Made by a program: the position numbers and the translations under genes. From positions 19,953-83,952 of the forward strand of contig JAFWOB010000114.1 in assembly GCA_017510065.1 (NCBI GenBank): a stretch of DNA of 64,000 nucleotides, in the 5' to 3' direction. The notes beneath the pieces are model-generated. The model did not search any database. It worked only from the letters and a program-made list of their open reading frames with translations, and had not been told where the DNA came from. Source of the DNA: Parasporobacterium sp. GTDB taxonomy: Bacteria; Bacillota; Clostridia; Lachnospirales; Lachnospiraceae. Position 1 is the stretch's first letter. The number at the start of each line of letters is the position of its first letter. Shown in pieces: positions 24,690 to 33,680 of this stretch.

Positions 24690-27200
24690 GTGAAACTGGA
24701 AGAAAAGCGGTATCCGATACCGGATAAGATAGAGATACGGGGAGCCCGGGTTCATAACCTGAAGAATCTGGATGTGGATATCCCGCTCCATAGAATCGTT
24801 GGGATCGCCGGTGTGTCCGGCTCCGGGAAATCATCACTGGCCCTTGGCGTATTGTATGCAGAGGGGTCCAGACGGTATCTGGAATCCCTGTCCACTTATA
24901 CCAGGCGCAGAATGACGCAGGCATCCAATGCTGCGGTTGATGAGGTACGGTATGTTCCTGCAGCTCTTGCTCTGCATCAAAGACCGGGGGTGCCGGGGAT
25001 CAGGAGTACATTTGGGACCATGACAGAACTGCTGAACAGTCTGCGACTGATGTTTTCCAGACTGTCTCACTATACGTGTCCCAACGGACATACGGTCGAA
25101 CCTACCATGGATTTTGCCGCGGAAAAGGAAGTGCGTTGTCCGGTCTGTGGGGAGATCGTACCGGTTATTGGAGCGGAGGATCTGGCTTTTAACAGTGCAG
25201 GAGCCTGCAAATGCTGCGGTGGAACAGGAATGGTAAGGACGGTAGACCGCAGCACGTTGATCCCGGATGAAAGCCTCACGATCGATGAAGGTGCTGTGGC
25301 ACCGTGGAACAGTCTGATGTGGTCGCTGATGACGGATGTCTGCCGCGCAATGGGTGTCAGGACAGATGTGCCGTTCAGGGAACTGACGGAGGAAGAAAAA
25401 GAAATTGTCTATGATGGTCCCATGGTAAAGAAACATATCTTCTACCGGGCAAAGAACAAAGAGAGCGTCAGTGCGGGAGAAATGGATTTTACCTATTACA
25501 GCGCGACAGCAACCGTACTGAATGCCCTGAATAAGGTAAAAGACGAATCCGGCATGAAACGTGTCGATAAATTTCTGAAAGAGGATATCTGTCCGGAATG
25601 CGGCGGCACAAGGCTTTCAGAACGAGCCAGATCTTTAAAACTTCAGGGGGTTTCCCTGGACAGGGTATGTACTTTTACATTGTCTGATCTGATCGAATGG
25701 GTGAAGAAAGTACCGATGTCTCTGCCGGAAGAAATGCGTCCGATGGCACAAAGCATCTGTGATTCTTTCCAGCATACCGCAAGGAGGTTGGTGGATCTGG
25801 GACTTTCTTACCTGTCCCTGGATCGTGCGGCTTCCACGCTGTCCACCGGAGAACGCCAGAGAACTCAGCTGGCCCGTGCGGTGCGGAACAGGACAACCGG
25901 CGTTCTTTATGTTCTGGATGAGCCATCGATCGGTCTGCATCCTTCCAACCTGGAAGGGCTGACCGGTGTGATGGATGATCTGGTTGCAGACGGCAATTCT
26001 ATTGTTCTCGTGGATCACGATACGCAGGTGTTGTCACATGCGGACTGGCTGATCGAACTGGGACCCGAGGCAGGAGCGCAGGGAGGAACGATCATTGCAC
26101 AGGGAAGCATCAGTGATCTGGTGGAAAATGAGGATTCTATGATCGGACCGTTCCTGCTTCCCAAAAACCATAAAGAACTGAGGATGAGAACGAAAAAAGA
26201 CAGACTCTTTGATCTTGGTGAGATCCGGATGGAAACAGATGAGATCCATACTGTAAAACCACTCACAGTATCATTTCCAAAGGGCAGGCTCAGTGTTGTG
26301 ACAGGTGTGTCAGGTTCAGGAAAGACGACGATGATATTGGAGAGCCTGGTCCCGGCGTTGGAAGCGCAGCTTGAAAAAAGAACGATGCCGACGCACGTGA
26401 ATTCCATTACAGCAGAAGGGATCAGCCATGTGAAACTGATCGATGCCACCCCGATCGGGATCAATATCCGCTCCACAGTGGCTACATATGCCAATGTGCA
26501 TGATGAACTGCGCAAAGTATATGCCAGGTGTAAAGATGCTAAGGAAAAAGGATATAAAGCAGGAGATTTCTCCTATAATACCGGAAAGCTGCGCTGTCCG
26601 GTCTGTGATGGGACGGGTTCTATCAGTTTGGACGTCCAGTTCCTGCCGGATGTGGATATTCCCTGTCCGGAATGCTCCGGTTCAAGGTATGCAAAAGAAG
26701 CTTACGGCATAAAGAGAGTCCGAAAAGATGGGAAGGAAATATCTCTTCCACAGATGATGGAACGCAGTATCGATGAAGCACTGCCTCTGTGCGATGATCT
26801 GAAAAATGTCAGCGGCCGTTTAGAAGTGCTGCATGACCTGGGATTGGGCTATCTGACGCTGGGAGAAGAAACGCCGAGTCTTTCCGGCGGCGAAGCACAG
26901 CGTCTGAAACTGGCAAGTGAAATGGGAAAAGGACAGTCTGACTCCGTCTTTGTGTTTGATGAACCGACCATCGGTCTGCATCCGCTGGATGTGAAAACTC
27001 TTGTCAATGTATTTCAGCATCTCATCAGTCAGGGAGCGACAGTGATCGTGATCGAGCATGATCTGGATGTGATCCGCAGTGCCGATTATATTGTGGATAT
27101 GGGACCTGGCGGAGGCATGGAGGGAGGACAGATTGTTGCTGTTGGTACGCCGGAAGAGATAAAGAAAAACGAAAAGAGCATTACGGGACGATATCTGTAG
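24690..27200 (+). CDS. UvrA-like ABC ATPase lacking the UvrB-binding insert (UvrA2-type)
   Basis: 836 residues with GTG start behind GAGAGGAG. Two ABC halves: Walker A GVSGSGKSS near residue 42 and GVSGSGKTT near 535; signatures STGERQR and LSGGEAQR; zinc modules CPNGH...CPVCG, CKCCGGTG, CPECGG and CPVCDGTG...CPECSG. Canonical UvrA is about 940-950 residues. Here the stretch between the first Walker A and the signature-domain zinc finger is shortened by about 100 residues, which includes the UvrB-binding domain. Such paralogues (UvrA2, DrrC) are linked to drug tolerance or other DNA protection and not to UvrB loading. A second uvrA is expected elsewhere. Confidence 0.88.
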   Translation: MKLEEKRYPIPDKIEIRGARVHNLKNLDVDIPLHRIVGIAGVSGSGKSSLALGVLYAEGSRRYLESLSTYTRRRMTQASNAAVDEVRYVPAALALHQRPGVPGIRSTFGTMTELLNSLRLMFSRLSHYTCPNGHTVEPTMDFAAEKEVRCPVCGEIVPVIGAEDLAFNSAGACKCCGGTGMVRTVDRSTLIPDESLTIDEGAVAPWNSLMWSLMTDVCRAMGVRTDVPFRELTEEEKEIVYDGPMVKKHIFYRAKNKESVSAGEMDFTYYSATATVLNALNKVKDESGMKRVDKFLKEDICPECGGTRLSERARSLKLQGVSLDRVCTFTLSDLIEWVKKVPMSLPEEMRPMAQSICDSFQHTARRLVDLGLSYLSLDRAASTLSTGERQRTQLARAVRNRTTGVLYVLDEPSIGLHPSNLEGLTGVMDDLVADGNSIVLVDHDTQVLSHADWLIELGPEAGAQGGTIIAQGSISDLVENEDSMIGPFLLPKNHKELRMRTKKDRLFDLGEIRMETDEIHTVKPLTVSFPKGRLSVVTGVSGSGKTTMILESLVPALEAQLEKRTMPTHVNSITAEGISHVKLIDATPIGINIRSTVATYANVHDELRKVYARCKDAKEKGYKAGDFSYNTGKLRCPVCDGTGSISLDVQFLPDVDIPCPECSGSRYAKEAYGIKRVRKDGKEISLPQMMERSIDEALPLCDDLKNVSGRLEVLHDLGLGYLTLGEETPSLSGGEAQRLKLASEMGKGQSDSVFVFDEPTIGLHPLDVKTLVNVFQHLISQGATVIVIEHDLDVIRSADYIVDMGPGGGMEGGQIVAVGTPEEIKKNEKSITGRYL

Positions 27201-27230
27201 AATTGACGAATAAACGATGACTATTACTGC

Positions 27231-27259
27231 TTGCTGTTATAAGAAAAATCAAATATAAT
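27231..27259 (+). promoter_or_regulatory. Sigma-A-type promoter upstream of MFS gene leader
   Basis: TTGCTG at 27231-27236 and TATAAT at 27254-27259 are 17 bp apart. Transcription from about 27266 would first pass the hairpin-T-run at 27302-27346 and then reach TTG 27386. Confidence 0.7.
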
Positions 27260-27301
27260 CCAATCGTAAAACTGCATAATGAAGCTTCCGAGCTAGAGAG
27301 G

Positions 27302-27346
27302 AACGGCCTGAATTTTGAGAGAAAGCGCAAAACCAGGCCGTTTTTT
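27302..27346 (+). terminator. Terminator between promoter and MFS gene (possible attenuator)
   Basis: AACGGCCTG (27302-27310) pairs perfectly with CAGGCCGTT (27334-27342), followed by a run of six T starting at 27341. It may end uvrA-like transcription, but the promoter just before it makes it a leader terminator for the downstream gene. Confidence 0.85.
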
Positions 27347-27385
27347 ATTTCGGTTATTATGTATGGTAAAGGGGAGGGTAGCAAA

Positions 27386-28765
27386 TTGAAAACAAGAAGA
27401 GATGTTAATCAGTTGCCGGATGGCAACAAGAATTCGGTCGTTCATTTTGGACCGGGGTGGTTTACGATCATTTACTGCCTGCTGATGTTCTGGTTTTATG
27501 TGGGTATGTGCAACGACGGCTCCAATGCTTCGGTTCCTGCCATTGCGGCAAACCTGCGTGTGGAAAACAGCACGCTTCTGACCATGAATTCCATTGCGGG
27601 TCTTGTCGGAGTCGTGTTCTTTATTTTCCTGGGACAGGCGAACCGGAAGATCGGAGCCAGGTGGCTTTCCGGAATCTTATGCATCATTGCAGGAGCATCT
27701 TATATCGGATTGGGCAATTCCTCCAGCGTAGGAATGTATCTGGTCTGCATGTGCCTTGTGACAGGTTCCATTATGTCTGCAGGGTATATCTGCGGCGGCG
27801 CGCTGGTAGCGCAGTGGTTTCCAAAGAAAAAGGGCGTCGTGATGGGATATACTACCATGGGACATAATCTGGCATCTGCATTTTATGTTCTTCTCCTGTC
27901 TGCCCTGATCAGCAGCTTCTATATTACCGGAGGCGTGATCCCTGTCGGGATCGGCTGTATCATCCTCGGCATCCTGGGAATGATCTTTGTCAGAAATACT
28001 CCGCAGGAACGGAAGATCAATCCGGATAATGTGTCGGATAAAGTGTTTAAAGAAGAATATATCGTAAATGAAGATGATGAAGACGGCGGTTGGACAGTGA
28101 AAAAGCTCCTGACCAGAAAAATGACCTGGATGGTTGCGATCACTACCGGATTGTTCCAGATCTGCTCCGTAGGCGTTATGAGCCAGCTGGTCCTCAGAAA
28201 TGAGGAACTCGGGTTCTCAGCCAATACAGCGATGATCATCATGATGATCCTTGCACTGGTAGGCGTCGCCGGATCTTTTGTGATCGGCGTTCTGGATGAT
28301 AAGCTGGGAACCAAAAAGACCATGATCATGTTCGGCATCTGGTATGCAATTGCACTGGTGCTGAATTTCACCAACATCATGCCTTTGGTATATGTTTCTT
28401 TGTTTATGATCGCAATTGGTATCGGAGGCTCCGCAAACTTTACCACATCTCTTCCCACTTCTGTATTCGGACGGCAGGGATTCAGTAAAGTAAACAGTGT
28501 TATCTTCCCAATCCAGGGGGCTGTTACAGCGCTGCAGTTTCTGATCAACGCCATTGTGCAGCGCATTACCGGAGGACAGATCCGATATGCTTATCTGATC
28601 TTCGTGTTCGTCGCTGCGATCAATGTCGTACTTGTCACACGGGTAAATGAGCACAAATACAACAGAGATTACCTGAAACAAAATGGAATGGATAAAGAAC
28701 TGCAGGAAGTGGAAGCATTTCTGTCGGGAAATGGCAGTAGTGAAGAGCATGCAGAAAAGGCCTGA
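27386..28765 (+). CDS. MFS transporter, OFA (oxalate/formate antiporter)-like
   Basis: About 459 residues with twelve predicted membrane segments and a short central loop (residues about 220-250, rich in Glu/Asp). NRKIGARWLSGI is the loop 2-3 MFS motif and KLGTKKTMIMFGI its repeat in the second half; the GYICGGALVAQWFPKKKG stretch is typical of OFA carriers for carboxylates. Start: AGGGGAGG ends 8-9 bases before TTG 27386, while ATG 27359 lacks a site. The next gene, 28 bp on, encodes a LivJ-like binding protein, an odd partner for a secondary carrier. Confidence 0.88.
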   Translation: MKTRRDVNQLPDGNKNSVVHFGPGWFTIIYCLLMFWFYVGMCNDGSNASVPAIAANLRVENSTLLTMNSIAGLVGVVFFIFLGQANRKIGARWLSGILCIIAGASYIGLGNSSSVGMYLVCMCLVTGSIMSAGYICGGALVAQWFPKKKGVVMGYTTMGHNLASAFYVLLLSALISSFYITGGVIPVGIGCIILGILGMIFVRNTPQERKINPDNVSDKVFKEEYIVNEDDEDGGWTVKKLLTRKMTWMVAITTGLFQICSVGVMSQLVLRNEELGFSANTAMIIMMILALVGVAGSFVIGVLDDKLGTKKTMIMFGIWYAIALVLNFTNIMPLVYVSLFMIAIGIGGSANFTTSLPTSVFGRQGFSKVNSVIFPIQGAVTALQFLINAIVQRITGGQIRYAYLIFVFVAAINVVLVTRVNEHKYNRDYLKQNGMDKELQEVEAFLSGNGSSEEHAEKA

Positions 28766-28793
28766 TATATAAGACAGGAGATTGGAGAAAACA

Positions 28794-30035
28794 ATGAAAA
28801 AAATAATCAAAAGCGTTTTACTGATCACAGCCGCAATTCTGTTGATTGCAGGACCTGTATCCTATGGGGAAGAAACGGCTCCTGCTGATGACGGCCTTAT
28901 CGTGAGAGTCGGATTTGTTTATCCGAAGACAGGGGACTTGGCTTCTTTCGGCGAATTTACAGAAGAATGGACGAAATATGCGATAGACCAGGCGAACAGC
29001 AAAGGTATTACCATCGATGGCCAGCCGGCTACGATCAGTCTGATCACAGCTGATTCCCAGTCGGATCCGAAAGAAGCGCGAAAAGCGGCAAAACAGCTGA
29101 TCGAAGAGAAAAATATCGATATCATGATCACATCCAAGACAGCAGACACAACAGTTCCGGTGTCTGAAATCTGTGAAAACAAAGGAATCGTCTGCCTGTC
29201 TGTGGATACTCCGGATGAAGCCTGGGCTGTAAAGCCGCATAAGTACTCCTTCCATGCGGGGTTTGATATCGCTTCCGAACTGAATTGTTTTATGGACGCC
29301 TGGAATGAGATGGAAACGAACGGACGCGTGGGTGTGATGCATCCGAATGACTCGGAAGGTTCCACGATGATTAACGTTCTTCCGAACTATGTAAAGGACC
29401 AGGGATATACGGCTTATGATCCCGGTGCTTATCTGGCTGGACAGAAGAATTTCACCAATATTATCCGGAACCTGAGAACCCAGAAAGTGGAAATCCTTGC
29501 CGGAGTTATGACAAATGCTGATTTTGAAACTTTCTATGCGCAGCTGAAAGAGGAAGGCTACCTGGAAAACATCAAGGTGATCACCATTGCGAAAACCGCA
29601 TTGTTTAAGAAAGATATTGAAAGACTGGATGTGGAAGGCCTGTGCACGGAAATCTGGTGGGACAGCTCTTTCCCGACGGTTTCGTCCATTGATGGATCCA
29701 CCAGTGCGGAACTGAATGAACAATTCACCAAGCTCACCGGACAGGAGCATGCGCCTGCTGCAGTCGGATATGATTATGCGAACATAGAGATCCTGTATGC
29801 TGTGCTGAACAGCGCCGGCTCCCTGAGCCCTGCAAAACTGATCGAGGCAGCCAAAAATCTGGATCTGGATACAGTGATCGGAAAAGTGAAATATAACGAA
29901 CGTAATTATTCGGTACAGCCTCTGGCAGAAGGACAGTGGGTCACCGGTTCTACAGGTGACTGGGAGAGGATCATCATCTCTGCGGGGTCCGTAGAAGGAC
30001 TGGAACCTACCGGAACGATCAGACCGCTGCAGTAA
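28794..30035 (+). CDS. LivJ-like solute-binding protein (Peripla_BP_6), orphan
   Basis: About 413 residues from ATG 28794 (GGAG-containing leader; an in-frame TTG at 28782 is less likely). Sec signal ending near VSYG, no lipobox. VRVGFVYPKTGDLASFGEF, ADSQSDPKEARKAAKQLIEE and YDYANIEILYAVL follow the branched-chain amino acid/amide binding-protein fold. No LivHMGF permease or ATPase gene is adjacent; instead the gene follows an OFA-type MFS gene by 28 bp and ends with a terminator. It may serve an ABC permease encoded elsewhere or act as a receptor. Confidence 0.87.
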   Translation: MKKIIKSVLLITAAILLIAGPVSYGEETAPADDGLIVRVGFVYPKTGDLASFGEFTEEWTKYAIDQANSKGITIDGQPATISLITADSQSDPKEARKAAKQLIEEKNIDIMITSKTADTTVPVSEICENKGIVCLSVDTPDEAWAVKPHKYSFHAGFDIASELNCFMDAWNEMETNGRVGVMHPNDSEGSTMINVLPNYVKDQGYTAYDPGAYLAGQKNFTNIIRNLRTQKVEILAGVMTNADFETFYAQLKEEGYLENIKVITIAKTALFKKDIERLDVEGLCTEIWWDSSFPTVSSIDGSTSAELNEQFTKLTGQEHAPAAVGYDYANIEILYAVLNSAGSLSPAKLIEAAKNLDLDTVIGKVKYNERNYSVQPLAEGQWVTGSTGDWERIIISAGSVEGLEPTGTIRPLQ

Positions 30036-30076
30036 CATAAGGGCAGGAGTAACACAGAAACATTCGAAAACATTCG

Positions 30077-30110
30077 ACCCGGTTCAGAGAGATCTCAGGA
30101 CCGGGTTTTC
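30077..30110 (+). terminator. Rho-independent terminator after LivJ-like gene
   Basis: ACCCGGT (30077-30083) pairs with ACCGGGT (30100-30106), with an inner GAGATCTC palindrome extending the stem, followed by TTTTC and a pyrimidine-rich tract. Confidence 0.8.
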
Positions 30111-30214
30111 GCTTTCTTTCCGTATTTATTAAAATATGGTATATTAATCCTGCTCTTCGGTATATAATACTTTCAGATAATCGAGAGAATCATGTGTTTT
30201 TGTAAAGGAGCTAT

Positions 30215-31423
30215 ATGTTTAATTTAGACCATTTCATATCTCAGTATGTTATAAAGCGGCCTTCTTCCATGTTTGAAGCGGATATTGAAAAGAACAGGGA
30301 AAAACTGTCAGAGAAAATAGCCGGAAAATCTGTTCTGGTCATCGGCGGAGCCGGTTCCATAGGATCTTCATTTATCAAAGCAATACTGCCGTTCAAGCCG
30401 TCTGCCCTGGTGGTGGCGGATATCAATGAAAACGCTTTGGCTGAACTGACCCGTGATCTTCGTTCCACAAAAGGAATGTTCGTACCGGATGATTATATCA
30501 CGTACCCGATGGATTTCGATTCTTCTGTATTCAGGAAAATGTTCCGGGCACGGGGTGGATTTGACATTGTCGGAAATTTCTCGGCACATAAACATGTCAG
30601 ATCCGAAAAAGATATCTATTCTGTGGAAGCACTGATCCAGAACAATGTACTGCATGCCAGAAAACTGCTTGATCTGTTAACGGAATACCCCCCGGAGGAG
30701 TATTTCTGTGTATCAACGGACAAGGCTGCAAATCCCGTTAATATCATGGGAGCCAGTAAAAGGATCATGGAAGATGTGATCTTTTCCTATTCTGACCGTT
30801 TTCCGGTAAAAACGGCCAGATTTGCCAATGTGGCATTTTCCAACGGATCACTTCCTCTCGGGTTTCTTACCCGGATCCAGAAACTGCAGCCATTGTCAGC
30901 ACCCTCTGATGTGACCAGGTATTTTGTCTCTCCGGAGGAATCCGGTCAGATCTGTATGCTTTCCTGTATTTTAGGAGAGAACAGGGAGATCTTTTTCCCG
31001 AAACTCAGTGAAGCCCAGATGATGACGTTCGATGGGATTGCCAGGGAACTGCTGAAGGTTTTTGATTATGAGGTACTGGAATGCGGTTCGGATGCGGAAG
31101 CAATAGAGCGGGCAGAAGATCTGAAAAAGGGCAGCCGTAAGTACCCGGTTCATTTTTCTGTTTCCGATACCTCGGGAGAAAAAGAATACGAGGAATTTGT
31201 AACGAATACGGAGACGGCGGATCGGGAACGGTTTATGTCCCTGGGAGTCATCACCGGCAAAGAGGTTCCGGATTTAGAAAAACTGGATCGGTTATTTGAA
31301 GACCTTTATAAAGTGTTCGATCAGGAAAAACCGGCCAAGGAAGAGGTCGTCAAGGTCATGCAGGCATATCTTCCGAATTTTGCCCATATTGAAACAGGAA
31401 AATCTTTAGACAGTAAAATGTAA
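30215..31423 (+). CDS. legB: Nucleotide-sugar 4,6-dehydratase, LegB/FlaA1-type SDR
   Basis: 402 residues. SVLVIGGAGSIGSSFIKA is the NAD-binding loop of an extended SDR. FCVSTDKAANPVNIMGASKRIME contains the Ser/Thr and Met-x-x-x-Lys arrangement (Met in place of the usual Tyr) seen in FlaA1/PseB/CapD dehydratases. It would convert the NDP-GlcNAc donor to the 4-keto-6-deoxy sugar, the first committed step of this cluster. In the GDP route of legionaminate synthesis this is LegB; a UDP-sugar role as in PseB is the alternative. AAAGGAG precedes ATG, and a TATAAT lies at 30163-30168. Confidence 0.85.
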   Translation: MFNLDHFISQYVIKRPSSMFEADIEKNREKLSEKIAGKSVLVIGGAGSIGSSFIKAILPFKPSALVVADINENALAELTRDLRSTKGMFVPDDYITYPMDFDSSVFRKMFRARGGFDIVGNFSAHKHVRSEKDIYSVEALIQNNVLHARKLLDLLTEYPPEEYFCVSTDKAANPVNIMGASKRIMEDVIFSYSDRFPVKTARFANVAFSNGSLPLGFLTRIQKLQPLSAPSDVTRYFVSPEESGQICMLSCILGENREIFFPKLSEAQMMTFDGIARELLKVFDYEVLECGSDAEAIERAEDLKKGSRKYPVHFSVSDTSGEKEYEEFVTNTETADRERFMSLGVITGKEVPDLEKLDRLFEDLYKVFDQEKPAKEEVVKVMQAYLPNFAHIETGKSLDSKM

Positions 31424-31450
31424 ATACCATAAAAAGAAAAGGAACGCGCA

Positions 31451-32629
31451 ATGGATCGTTTTATACCGCTTTCGATCCCGAATTTTGAGGGGAATGAAAA
31501 AAAATATGTGAATGATGCCCTGGATCAGGGATGGGTCTCCACAGGCGGGGCCTATATTACAAAGCTGGAGCAGGAACTGGCGAAGTTTCTCCATACGGAC
31601 AATGTGGCTGCCTGCCAGAGCGGAACGTCTGCTCTGCATTTAAGCCTCGTGGAAGCTGGCGTAAAACCGGGTGACGTCGTGCTTGTGCCGCCGCTTACCT
31701 TTATTGCTGCCGTTAACCCCGTCAGATATCAGTTTGCTACGCCTGTGTTTATAGACTGTGATGACAGCTTCTGTATGGATCCGCAAAAGTTAAGATCATT
31801 CTGTGAACAGGAATGCGTATGGGACGGTACAGTTCTCAAACACAGGGAACGTCCTGTCAAAGCTGTTGTGGTGGTTCATGTATTTGGAAACATGGCAGAC
31901 ATGGAAGCGATCATGGATCTGGCAGAACGGTATCATCTGAAGGTGATCGAAGACGCAACAGAGGCGCTCGGAACGAAATATACCGATGGAAAACTGAAAG
32001 GGAAATACGCCGGCACCATTGGCCATTTCGGAGCTTTCAGCTTTAATGGCAATAAGATCATTACGACCGGTGGCGGCGGGGCAGTGACTGCTAATGATCC
32101 GGCAGTTGTTGACCATATCCGGTATTTGTCAACACAGGCGAAAAATGATCCGCATTATTATATTCATGATGAAATAGGGTATAACTATAGGATGACCAAT
32201 CTTCAGGCCGCCCTGGGGGTGGCACAGATGGAGGAGCTGCCTGCGTTCATCAGACGGAAACAGGAAAACTTTGAACGATATCAGGAAGCATTTGCAGGAT
32301 TTGAACTGGCCGAACTGATGTCCTTCCGGGATGGTACGGATTCCAATAAGTGGTTCTACAGTCTCAGAATCGACCGCCGCAGGATCAGCGCTTCCATGCG
32401 GGAGATCATTACGGCGTTGGAGAAGAAAGGGATCCAGACCCGGGCGATCTGGGGACTGATCAATGTGCAGAGGCCATACGAAAACGAGGAAACTTATCAA
32501 CTGGAGAAAGCGCCGTATTACGCCGAGCGTATCCTGAATATCCCCTGCAGTACGCAGATTACCGAAGAAGAGATCAGATATGTGGCAGATGAGATAAAAC
32601 AGCTTTTGGAGGCACTCGCAAATGGATGA
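31451..32629 (+). CDS. legC: DegT/DnrJ/EryC1 aminotransferase, LegC-type
   Basis: 392 residues of a PLP-dependent sugar aminotransferase. IPLSIPNFEGNEKKYVND at the N-terminus, CQSGTSALHLSL (phosphate-binding), EDATEALGTKY (Asp for the pyridine nitrogen) and AFSFNGNKIITTGGGG (Lys that forms the internal aldimine) are clear. The IPLSIPNxxGNE start is typical of LegC. It aminates the 4-keto-6-deoxy sugar from LegB using glutamate. Cytoplasmic; the last 8 bases overlap the next gene, showing tight coupling. Confidence 0.92.
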   Translation: MDRFIPLSIPNFEGNEKKYVNDALDQGWVSTGGAYITKLEQELAKFLHTDNVAACQSGTSALHLSLVEAGVKPGDVVLVPPLTFIAAVNPVRYQFATPVFIDCDDSFCMDPQKLRSFCEQECVWDGTVLKHRERPVKAVVVVHVFGNMADMEAIMDLAERYHLKVIEDATEALGTKYTDGKLKGKYAGTIGHFGAFSFNGNKIITTGGGGAVTANDPAVVDHIRYLSTQAKNDPHYYIHDEIGYNYRMTNLQAALGVAQMEELPAFIRRKQENFERYQEAFAGFELAELMSFRDGTDSNKWFYSLRIDRRRISASMREIITALEKKGIQTRAIWGLINVQRPYENEETYQLEKAPYYAERILNIPCSTQITEEEIRYVADEIKQLLEALANG

Positions 32630-33671
32630 TAATAAGATCAGCAATCTGACCGGAAAGCAGACCCTGACGGTTGTGGAAGCCATGCAGAAGATTGACAGAA
32701 ACACCTGCGGGATCCTGTTTCTGGTTGATGATGAAGAAAAGCTGACCGGCTGTATTACAGATGGGGATATCAGACGTTTTCTACTGTCGGGAGGAAATAT
32801 GTCCGCCCCGGCACTTGACGCTGCCAATAAACATCCGAAAGTCGCCAAAAATGAAACGGAGGCAAAAGCTCTTTTTCACAAAAAGAATTTCATCATTATC
32901 CCCATCGTTGATGAGGAGAATAAAGTCATTGCCTTCTATGGCGGCGAGGGACGGGAACTTAGGAAGAGAAATGCCCTGAATATTCCGGTTGTGATCAATG
33001 CCGGAGGGAAAGGTACCAGATTGGATCCTTTTACAAGGGTCCTTCCAAAACCCTTGATCCCGGTAGGTGATCTTCCCATCATAGAACACATCATGAAAGA
33101 GTATCAGTCGTACAGCTGTGATGAGTTCCATATTATTGTAAATTATAAAAAGGACCTGATGAAAGCATATTTTGCCGACAATGAGGAGCATTATAATATT
33201 ACATGGTACGACGAAGAAAAACCTCTGGGTACCGGCGGAGGATTAACCCTTTTACGGGGAAAACTTGACGGTACTTTTTTCTTCGCGAATTGTGATGCGC
33301 TGCTGACGGCCAATTATGAAAGTATGCTGTCATTCCATAAAGAGAACGGCAACGTGATAACCATGATCTGTGCCTACAGGACCCTGGATATCCCCTATGG
33401 CGTGGTGGATATGGGAACGAACGGAGCAATCACGGGAATGAGGGAAAAGCCTTCGGTATCCTTCCTGACCAATACCGGTATTTATATTGTGGAACCGCAA
33501 GTTATTGATGATATGCAGGATGGTGTTTCCATCGGATTCCCCGACATCGTCGCTATGGAAAAGAACAAAGGGAGAAAAGTAGCGGCTTATCCGGTAAGCG
33601 AGAATGATTGGATGGACATGGGCCAGCTTCCGGAATTGGAAAAAATGAGAAAAAAATTATATGGAGAATGA
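32622..33671 (+). CDS. ptmE: CBS-domain sugar-1-phosphate nucleotidyltransferase, PtmE-type
   Basis: 349 residues. Two CBS motifs occupy about residues 1-120 (GCITDGDIRRFLLSGG, IIPIVDEENKVIAFYGG). A nucleotidyltransferase domain follows, with INAGGKGTRLDPFTRVLPKP as the NTP-binding signature and FANCDAL as the metal-binding Asp. The same domain order is found in PtmE of Campylobacter, which makes GDP-glucosamine/GDP-GlcNAc for legionaminic acid. The presence of this gene supports the GDP-sugar route. Starts inside the end of legC with TTTTGGAGGC as its site. Confidence 0.88.
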   Translation: MDDNKISNLTGKQTLTVVEAMQKIDRNTCGILFLVDDEEKLTGCITDGDIRRFLLSGGNMSAPALDAANKHPKVAKNETEAKALFHKKNFIIIPIVDEENKVIAFYGGEGRELRKRNALNIPVVINAGGKGTRLDPFTRVLPKPLIPVGDLPIIEHIMKEYQSYSCDEFHIIVNYKKDLMKAYFADNEEHYNITWYDEEKPLGTGGGLTLLRGKLDGTFFFANCDALLTANYESMLSFHKENGNVITMICAYRTLDIPYGVVDMGTNGAITGMREKPSVSFLTNTGIYIVEPQVIDDMQDGVSIGFPDIVAMEKNKGRKVAAYPVSENDWMDMGQLPELEKMRKKLYGE

Positions 33672-33680
33672 GAATTCATT

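Noticed and set aside
28818-30038. 406-codon minus-strand frame opposite the LivJ-like gene
   Set aside because: It mirrors a clearly coding plus-strand gene and has composition typical of an antisense frame.
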